From contig DASZNF010000124.1 of assembly GCA_035551355.1 (NCBI GenBank), positions 1-42,649 of the forward strand: 42,649 nucleotides of DNA, given 5' to 3'. This document shows, piece after piece, positions 31,875-38,900 of this stretch. How positions within the stretch are numbered: the first letter of the stretch is position 1; each line of letters opens with the position of its first letter. The stretch comes from DATATV01 sp035551355. GTDB taxonomy: Bacteria; Actinomycetota; Actinomycetes; Mycobacteriales; Pseudonocardiaceae. Below the pieces are notes generated by a model. The model had not been told where the DNA came from. It made no database searches and saw nothing but the letters and a program-made list of their open reading frames with translations. The position numbers and the translations under genes are program-made.

Positions 31875-32774
31875 TCAGCCGGCGTTGACCTTGTCCAGCA
31901 CCTGGCCGGCCAGGTCGATCATCTGCTCGACGCTCTCGGCCAGGTAGGTCAGGTCCACGAAGGCGTCCGCCGCGTCCAGCGCGGTGGCCGCGTGCACCAG
32001 TTCCCTGGCGATGGTCGCCGGTTCCTCGCCCGCGGCCACGTTCACCCGCAGTGCCACCGAGATCGACTCGGGCGCCCGCCCGGCCTGTTCGGCCTGCTCG
32101 CGGATGCCGGCCAGCATGCCGGTCAGTCGCTCGACGCTGAGCCGGTTGGGCACCGACCACACCGGCAGCCAGCCATCCGCCCGCCGCGCCACCCGGGTCT
32201 GCGCCCGGGCCGAGTACCCGGCCAGGTACAGCGGCGGGCGGGGCGTGCTGACCGGCTTGAGGGCCACGTGGCTGGGCACCACGGTGTAGCCGGATCCCTT
32301 GTGCGCCACCGGATTCTGCGTCCACCAGGCGTCCAGCAGGTCGAGCAGGTCGTCCAGCCGGTCGCCGCGCCCGGCGAACGGCACGCCGATCGCCTCGTAC
32401 TCGTCCGGCGACCAGCCGATGCCGAAACCGGGCCGCAGCCGTCCGCCGCTGGCCACGTCCAGGGTGGTCAGCGTGCGGGCCAGCAGCGCGGGCGGATAGA
32501 AGGTGGCGTTGATGGTGCTGGAGCCGAGCACCGCGGTACTGGTCACCGCGGCGGCCGCGGCCAGCGCGATGAACGGGTCCTGGGTGCGGTGGAACTGCTC
32601 GGGCATGGTGTCCGTGCCGCCGTAGCCGATCACCGGCTCGACCGGCGCGAACAGCCGGTCGCCCGCCCAGAAGCCGCCCGCGCCCGCGCGTTCCAGGGTG
32701 CTGGCGAACCGGGCGACGCCGCCGGGCTCGTCGGCCGCGGCGCCGAACTGGGGGAGGGCGAAACCAACACGCAT
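31875..32774 (-). CDS. LLM-class (F420-dependent-like) oxidoreductase
   Basis: A 299-residue luciferase-like TIM-barrel protein, probably using F420. It begins RVGFALPQFG, continues with GFWAGDRLFAP, ALAAAAAVTSTAVLGSSTINA, the typical LARTLTTLDVASGGRLRPGFGIGW, and the EYEAIGVPFAGRGDRLDD helix. The last third, YLAGYSARAQTRVARRADGWLPV, completes the barrel. ATG 32774 has a GGAG site. An inverted repeat lies 34-54 bp upstream. The substrate is not deducible. It lies downstream of coaA on the same strand with a 92-bp gap. Confidence 0.9.
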   Translation of the reverse strand: MRVGFALPQFGAAADEPGGVARFASTLERAGAGGFWAGDRLFAPVEPVIGYGGTDTMPEQFHRTQDPFIALAAAAAVTSTAVLGSSTINATFYPPALLARTLTTLDVASGGRLRPGFGIGWSPDEYEAIGVPFAGRGDRLDDLLDLLDAWWTQNPVAHKGSGYTVVPSHVALKPVSTPRPPLYLAGYSARAQTRVARRADGWLPVWSVPNRLSVERLTGMLAGIREQAEQAGRAPESISVALRVNVAAGEEPATIARELVHAATALDAADAFVDLTYLAESVEQMIDLAGQVLDKVNAG

Positions 32775-32807
32775 CGGGTCTCCTCAGGACAGGAAAAAGC
32801 TGCGAAT

Positions 32808-32828
32808 GGTAGTGATCGTGTCACCACC
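32808..32828. promoter_or_regulatory. Inverted repeat upstream of the LLM oxidoreductase gene
   Basis: GGTaGTGA and TCACcACC flank a 5-bp centre (TCGTG); seven of eight arm positions are symmetric. It lies 34-54 bp before the start and has the size of a TetR-type operator. No TetR gene is adjacent. Confidence 0.4.
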
Positions 32829-32866
32829 AGTATCCGCCCGCGGTTGTGCCCGCAACCAACGAACGC

Positions 32867-33793
32867 TCACACCTTGCGCAGCCGCACCCGGTTGATCGCG
32901 TGATCGGCGCCCTTGCCCAGCACCAGCGAGGCCCGGCCGCGGGTGGGCCGGATGTTCTCCACCAGGTTCGGCTCGTTGATCTCCGCCCACAGGAACTGCG
33001 CCCGCTCCCGCGCCTGCGTGTCGTTGAGCGTGGCGTAGCGGTGGAAGTAGGAGGCCGGGTTGGCGAACGCGGTGCTGCGCAGGGTCAGGAACCGCTCCAC
33101 GTACCAGCGCCGGATGTCCTCGACCCGGGCGTCCACGTAGATGGAGAAGTCGAACAGGTCGGCCACGGCCAGCCGGGGTGCGGGCTGCAACACGTTGAGC
33201 CCCTCCACGATCAGGATGTCCGGCTGGCGCACCACCTGCGTCTCGCCCGGCACGATGTCATAGCTCAGGTGCGAGTACACCGGGGCGTGCACCTCGGGAT
33301 AACCGGCCTTCACGTCGGAGACGAACCGCACCAGCGCCCGCCGGTCGTAGCTCTCCGGGAAACCCTTGCGGCTCATCAGGCCGCGCCGCTCCAGTTCCGC
33401 GCTGGGCAACAGGAATCCGTCGGTGGTGATCAGGTCCACTCTGGGATGGTTGGGCCAGCGGGACAGCAGCGTGCGCAGCACCCGCGCGGTGGTCGACTTG
33501 CCCACCGCCACGCTGCCCGCGACGCCGATCACGAACGGCACCCGTTGGCCCCGCTCGCCCAGGAACGTGGTGGTCACCGCGTGCAGCCGCTGCCGCGCGG
33601 CCACCTGGAGGTTGAGCAGCCGGGACAGTGGCCAGTAGATGTCGGCGACCTCTTCCAGCGAGGTCGGCTCCCCGAGACTGCGCAGCCGGTCCAGTTCGGC
33701 TCTGGTCAAGGGCAGGGGAGTATTCGCCCGCCGCTCACGCCATTGCTCGCGGTCGAGTTCGACATATGGGGTCACCTCGCGGGTACGCGCCAC
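32867..33793 (-). CDS. coaA: Pantothenate kinase type I (CoaA)
   Basis: A 308-residue kinase that makes 4'-phosphopantothenate, the first committed step to coenzyme A. The P-loop GVAGSVAVGKST is at residues 90-101, DLITTDGFLLP and RKGFPESYD follow, with PVYSHLSYDIVPGE, the ILIVEGLNVLQ segment, and SIYVDAR and SYFHRYATL near the substrate pocket. The overall match to M. tuberculosis CoaA (312 aa) is clear. GTG 33793 (VARTREVTPYVELDREQW) aligns with that enzyme's start; the frame extends farther but without family support. The gene lies outside the Rv2187-Rv2170 synteny block. Confidence 0.95.
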   Translation of the reverse strand: MARTREVTPYVELDREQWRERRANTPLPLTRAELDRLRSLGEPTSLEEVADIYWPLSRLLNLQVAARQRLHAVTTTFLGERGQRVPFVIGVAGSVAVGKSTTARVLRTLLSRWPNHPRVDLITTDGFLLPSAELERRGLMSRKGFPESYDRRALVRFVSDVKAGYPEVHAPVYSHLSYDIVPGETQVVRQPDILIVEGLNVLQPAPRLAVADLFDFSIYVDARVEDIRRWYVERFLTLRSTAFANPASYFHRYATLNDTQARERAQFLWAEINEPNLVENIRPTRGRASLVLGKGADHAINRVRLRKV

Positions 33794-33810
33794 ATGAATC
33801 AGTGTCGGCT

Positions 33811-33987
33811 GTGACCGCGCGCACAAGCGTTTTGGGTCGTCCTCCGCCAAAACAGTGGGGTCCCTACGGCGAGCAGCCCTGGGGCGAACTGGCGCCGCCC
33901 GCGATGGGCGAACTGGCCCACCACGGCGCCGAACTGGCCCTGCCGCGCGATCTGTACCGCGCGGGCGGGCACGCCCACCAGTCCTGA
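33811..33987 (+). CDS. Possible small protein, unknown
   Basis: A 58-residue frame divergent from coaA (GTG 33811; GTG 33802 adds three residues). The product contains WGPYGEQPWGELAPPAMGELAHHGAEL, with GELA repeated, and the underlying DNA repeats GGCGAACTGGC. There is no good ribosome site. Its third-position GC fits coding sequence, but chance open frames are common here. Evidence is weak. Confidence 0.35.
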   Translation: MTARTSVLGRPPPKQWGPYGEQPWGELAPPAMGELAHHGAELALPRDLYRAGGHAHQS

Positions 33988-34011
33988 CTGGGGGCGCGCC
34001 CGCGCCGGTTC

Positions 34012-34050
34012 AGCTGTTCATCCGGTTGAGCTGTTCAATCAGCTGTTCAT
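34012..34050 (-). repeat. Repeated stop-codon tail of the Rieske gene
   Basis: AGCTGTTCA occurs three times (34012-34020, 34029-34037, 34041-34049). On the minus strand the gene's last codons and stop, ATGAACAGCTGA, are repeated exactly once more downstream with a degenerate copy (TTGAACAGCTCA) between. It looks like a tandem duplication of the gene terminus. Confidence 0.7.
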
Positions 34051-34545
34051 GATGATGTCGGTGCCCTGCACGGTGATGTTCTGCGAGGGCAGCGGCTTGG
34101 GCGCCGGGCCGTCCTTGACCGAGCCGTCGGCAACGCTGAACTTGCTGCCGTGGCACGGGCACTGGATGAGCCCGTCGGCGACCTTGTCGACGGTGCAGCC
34201 CAGGTGCGTGCAGGTCGAGCTGAACGCCTTGTAGGTGCCCGCGGCCGGCTGGGTGACGACGATCTGCTTGTCGGCGAAGATCTTGCCCTCGCCGACCGGG
34301 ATGTCCGAGGTCTTGGCCAGCACACCGCCGCTGGACGCGCCACCGCCGCTGCCGCCGGCCGAGGTGCCGCCCGCGGCGTTCCCGCCGGTGGACGCCGAGC
34401 CGCCGCCGTACCCGGACGAGTCACTGCTGCCGCAGGCCGCCAGAGCGGCCCCCGCGGCCACCACCGTGCCGGTGATCGCCGCGTTGCGCATCATCCGGCG
34501 GCGGCTCAGCTCGCCGTCAGCTGTCGGATCCGTCGGTGCTGTCAT
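34039..34545 (-). CDS. Tat-exported Rieske [2Fe-2S] lipoprotein
   Basis: A 168-residue Rieske protein. The N-terminus has a twin-arginine signal (LSRRRMMRNAAITGTVVAAGA) ending in a lipobox-like ALAAC, so it is probably a lipoprotein at the outer face of the membrane. A Gly/Ser-rich spacer of about 35 residues follows, then the Rieske fold with both cluster motifs, CTHLGC and CPCHGS. It is not next to cytochrome bc genes, so a soluble-type or orphan electron carrier is more likely than the bc1 subunit. ATG 34545 has GGAG about 8 nt upstream. The gene tail is duplicated downstream. Confidence 0.92.
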   Translation of the reverse strand: MTAPTDPTADGELSRRRMMRNAAITGTVVAAGAALAACGSSDSSGYGGGSASTGGNAAGGTSAGGSGGGASSGGVLAKTSDIPVGEGKIFADKQIVVTQPAAGTYKAFSSTCTHLGCTVDKVADGLIQCPCHGSKFSVADGSVKDGPAPKPLPSQNITVQGTDIIMNS

Positions 34546-34574
34546 CAGTCAACTCCTCAACGTGTTCGGTCTTA

Positions 34575-34594
34575 CCCGTATGAGGGGATACGGG
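34575..34594. promoter_or_regulatory. Inverted repeat upstream of the Rieske gene
   Basis: CCCGTAT (34575-34581) and ATACGGG (34588-34594) are perfect 7-bp arms around GAGGGG, 30-49 bp before the start. This is a plausible operator or promoter-overlapping site for the Rieske gene. Confidence 0.45.
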
Positions 34595-34783
34595 CGCAGG
34601 CGCCAAACGGATCGCGCCAATTTCGCGACTTGATCCAAATGGACGTCCCACTGGGCCGCTCGGGCCGCACCCCCGCCGCCGAACGTGCGCGGGGTGATCA
34701 CCCCTTCCGGTGATCGCCGAGTTGTGCGGTGTCCCGATTGGACATAGCTTTCCGCTGATCAACGCCAGTGCGCGGGAGGTTTG

Positions 34784-35965
34784 ATGCGACGTGTGGGTGC
34801 GATCATGCTCGGTCTGTTGTGCACGGTCGCGGCGGTCACCGCGCCGATCGCCCACGCCGGAGCCGCTCCTCCGCCTCCGCGCAGCACCGTCTACGCCTTG
34901 GGCGGGGCCTACCCGCGCATCATCCGGCTGACCCACTCGGGCACGGCCAACGGCACAATTCTGGCCAGTGTCAACACGATCCAGCACAACGACGGGATCG
35001 GGGTGATCTCCGCCAGCGCGGACGACGGCGGGACCTGGCACCAGATCGCCAGCATCGCCGACCCGGCCGCGGCCAACGGGGCGCAGGAGTGCTGCGCCTC
35101 CTTGTTCGAACTGCCTTCCCCCGTTGGCAGCATGCCGGCCGGCACCGTGTTGTGGGTGGACGGCACCGGCTACGGGCGCAACACCAGTGTGCGGCGGGTG
35201 GAGCAACGGTTGTGGGCCAGTCGCGACCACGGGGTCACCTGGAAGTACATTTCGGACATCGCCGATCCGGTGAATCCCTATCCCACCTGGGAAACCAGTC
35301 TGTCGGTGAGTGCCGACGGGCAGTTGGTCGCGATGTACTCCGACGAAACCGACAAGACCGACCACGACCAGAAACTGGTGCAGACACGCAGCGCGGACGG
35401 CATTCGCTGGGACGACTACACCGTGACCGTGGTCAGCGATGACTGGTATGTCCGGCCCGGCATGGCCAACGTCGTCCGGTTGCCCAACGGCACGTACTTC
35501 ATGACGTACGAGGTGTGCAACAACGACCTCGTGCACCCGTGCGCGGCCTACCATCGCGAGTCGGCCGACGGCTGGGACTACGGCGATCCGACCAACCTGG
35601 GCACCGTCATCCGCACTACGGACGGAAAGTACGGCCGGCACACCCCGGTCGTCGCGTGGAGCGCCGGGCCGGGCCCGAACGGAACCATCCTGGTGATCCC
35701 GGAGATGACGGTGAACGCGGATGGCAGTGTGGCGCCGGAGAACGGCAAGGTCATCTTCGCCAACGACGATCTGGGTGCCGGACCGTGGTACGAGATCCCG
35801 GCGCCGATCGCGGTCGACGGCGTGGACAACGCGGGGTGCCGCAACTTCAGCTCGTCGATCCTGCCCTCGGCGGACGGGAAAACGGTGCTGGAGGCGGCCA
35901 ACGACTTCGACGCCAACGGAATCTGCGAAACCTACGCCGCGACAGCTCCGCTGACCGAACCCTGA
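34784..35965 (+). CDS. Secreted sialidase-fold (BNR/Asp-box) protein, putative glycosidase
   Basis: A 393-residue exported protein. The signal peptide RRVGAIMLGLLCTVAAVTAPIAHA is cleaved near AHA-GAA. The mature part looks like a six-bladed beta-propeller: YPRIIRL resembles the sialidase YRIP site, and Asp boxes SADDGGTW and SRDHGVTW are clear. A degenerate third is SADGIRWDD, and RPGMANVVRLPNGTYFMTYEV forms a later blade. These traits fit exo-sialidases and related GH33/GH93-like enzymes acting on host or plant glycans; which one is undecided. ATG 34784 has GGGAGGT upstream. It is divergent from the Rieske gene and convergent with lhr. Confidence 0.85.
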   Translation: MRRVGAIMLGLLCTVAAVTAPIAHAGAAPPPPRSTVYALGGAYPRIIRLTHSGTANGTILASVNTIQHNDGIGVISASADDGGTWHQIASIADPAAANGAQECCASLFELPSPVGSMPAGTVLWVDGTGYGRNTSVRRVEQRLWASRDHGVTWKYISDIADPVNPYPTWETSLSVSADGQLVAMYSDETDKTDHDQKLVQTRSADGIRWDDYTVTVVSDDWYVRPGMANVVRLPNGTYFMTYEVCNNDLVHPCAAYHRESADGWDYGDPTNLGTVIRTTDGKYGRHTPVVAWSAGPGPNGTILVIPEMTVNADGSVAPENGKVIFANDDLGAGPWYEIPAPIAVDGVDNAGCRNFSSSILPSADGKTVLEAANDFDANGICETYAATAPLTEP

Positions 35966-35993
35966 GTGTTCACAGTTGACACTTGCCGCCACG

Positions 35994-38900
35994 TCACGCG
36001 CGCAGTCGCAGTCCTTTCGGCGTCGCCCGGAAACCGGCCTCTCGCAACACTTCGGCCAGGTGCGAGGTCAGCGCCTCCGCCCCGTCAGCGCGCTGCACGG
36101 CCAGCCCGCCCAGCCAGCCGTCGTGCACCGCTCGGGCCAGCGCGGTCGCCGCGGGCCGCAACAGGTCCGCGTCCTCGGTAAACGACAACAGCGACCGTCC
36201 GCCCCGCTCCACGTACAGCGCGGGCACCCCGTCCACCAGCACCGCCAGTGCGCCCGCCTTGCGCCCGGGCCGGTGCTTACCCTCGCCGATCGCCGCGGGC
36301 CAGTTCAACGCCGCCCCATAGGGTTGCGCCGGATCGGCTGCGGCCAGCACCGTCGCCTTGGGGTCCCGGCCGGGTTCGGCCCGGCTGACCGCGCGCAACC
36401 GGTCCACCGCCCCCTTGGCCGCGAACTGTGCCGCCCCCAGCCCCTCGACCACGTAGCCGCGCACGACCTGCCCGGATTCCTCCATGGCCCGCAACACCCG
36501 GTACACCGCACTGAATCCGCCGCTCACCCGCTCGGTGTCCAGCGCGCCCCGGGTCAGCACGCCGTGCCGTTCCAGGAAGGCCTCGGCCCGCGCGTGCGCC
36601 CGGCGGGTCGGGTCGGCTGCCCGGTCCGGCGCCAGCGACCACCGCCCGGCCACCGTCGGTGGCCCGGTCCGGCTGGGCATGGCCGGCCGCGAGCGCAACC
36701 GGGCGTATCGGCCCCTTGGCGCACTCGCCCGCGGTTTGTGCGCCGCGCCCCGCCCGGACACCACCGCTCGCAACGGCGCCAGCGTGTCGTTGCTGACCAG
36801 CCCGGCCCACACCAGATCCCACAGCGCGGCAACGACTTCCGCGTCCGCGGGCGGATGGTCCAGCTGCGGGGCGAGCCGATCGGTCAACTGCCGGAAGAAC
36901 AACGCGCCACCATCCAATGTGGACAGTAGGGCGGTGTGCAGCGGCGAGTCCGGTGCGTCGCCCGGCTCGGGCAGCAGCAGGTCGGCCACATCCGTTGGGG
37001 CCAAGGCGATCCAGCCGTCCCCGCCGGCCAGCGCACCGCACCCGGCCCAGCTCACCTCACCGGCCGCGGTCAGCTCGTCCAGCAGGGCCGGGGTGTAGCC
37101 GGGCAGCCGGGTGGGCAGAATCAGCGACTCCAGTCCGCTGGCCGGCAGCGGCGCCCCGGCCAGTTGCTCCACCACGTTGAGCACGTCGTCCGGCCCGGAA
37201 GCCCGGCCCAGCAACGTGATCCCGTGCCAGGACGGCAGGAACCGGCCCAGCGCGGCCTGTTCCACCGGTTCCACCTCGGCCCGCAACCGGGCCAGCGAGG
37301 CCCGGCGCAGCCGGCGCAGCACCTCGGCGTCGCAGTACTCCACCGGCCCGGTCCGCGCCTCGTCCGCGCCCAGCGGGCGCAGCTCTCCGCGCACCAATCG
37401 GCCGGTGCCGCTCATCCGCTCCAGCACCCCGGTCACCACCGCTACCCCGAGCCCGAACCGGGTGGCCACCTCGGCCGCGGTGAACGGCCCGTGCGTGCGG
37501 GCGTAGCGGGTCAGCAGCTCGCCCAGCGGATCGGAAACCGGCTCGGTGAACGCCTCCGGCACGCCGACCGGCAGCGCGGTGCCCAGCGCGTCGCGCACCT
37601 TGCCCGCGTCCTCGATCGCGATCCACCGCTGCTCCCCGGCGACGCGCACCTCGAGCGCCCGCCGCGCGGACACCAGTTCGTCCAGCCAGGCAATGGAAAT
37701 CCCGCGTTCCTCGGCCTCGGCCTCGGACAGATCACCGAGGAACCGCAACAGATCCGCGGCACCCTCCATGTCGCGCGCCCGCCGGTCCGGGGCCAGCCGC
37801 TGCAACCCGGCCTCGACCTCGGCCAGCACCTCCGGGTCGAGCAGTTCCCGGATCGCTTCCGCGCCGAGCAGTTCGGCCAGCAGCGAGGAATCCAGCGACA
37901 GCGCGGCGGCCCGCCGCTCGGCCAGCGGCGCGTCCGTCTCGTACAGGAACATGCCGACGTAGCCGAACAGCAGGCTGCGCGCGAACGGCGACGGCGAAGG
38001 TGTCTCCACCTCCACCACCCGCACCCGGCGGGAGGCGATGTCGCTCATCAGCTCGCGCAGTCCCGGCACGTCGTACACGTCCTGCAGGCATTCCCGCATC
38101 GCTTCCAGCACAACGGGAAACCGCTCGTACTGGGAGGCCACCGAGAGCAGCTGGGCCGAGCGTTGCCGCTGCTGCCACAACGGGGTGCGCCGCCGCGGAT
38201 CGCGCCGCGGCAACAACAACGAGCGAGCCGCGCACTCCCGGAACCTCGCGGCGAACAACGCCGAACCGCCCACCTCGGCCACCACCTGCTGTTCCACCTC
38301 GGCCGGGTCCAGCAGCACGTCCTCGGCGGTCGGCGGCAGGGTGGATCCGTTGTCGTCCAACGCATCCGGCACGCGCAGCACGATGCCGTCGTCGGAGTGC
38401 GCGACCTGCGCGTCCATCCCGGTGCGCTCGCGCAGCCGGGCCCCGATGGCCAGTGCCCACGGCCCGTTGACCCGCGCGCCGAACGGCGAGTGCACCACCA
38501 GCCGCCAGTCGCCCAGTTCGTCGCGGAACCGTTCCACCAGAAGGGTTTTGTCGTCCGGCACGTGCCGGGTCGACTCGCGCTGCTCGGCCAGGTAGGCCAG
38601 CAGGTTGTCGGTGGCCCAGGCGTCCAGCCCGGCGGTCGCGGCCCGTTCCCGCGCCTTCTGCTCGCCCGCGTGGTTGAGTTCTCGGACGAACTTTCCCAGT
38701 GCCCGCCCCAGTTCCAGCGGCCGGCCGGGCGAGTCGCCCTTCCAGAACGGCATTCGTGCCGCCTGGCCGGGCGCGGGCGTGACGATCACCCGGTCGTGCG
38801 TGATGTCCTCCACCCGCCAGGACGAGGTGCCCAGCAGGAACACGTCCCCGACCCGGGACTCGTACACCATCTCCTCGTCCAGTTCGCCCACCCGGGAACC

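Noticed and set aside
31549..31947. Frame running from the isomerase gene into the spacer before the LLM oxidoreductase
   Set aside because: Shadow of the true gene in another frame, Gly/Arg/Pro-rich, no start signal.
35971..35989. AGTGT/ACACT hairpin between the sialidase-fold gene and lhr as a terminator
   Set aside because: Only five base pairs with a large loop; too weak to call.
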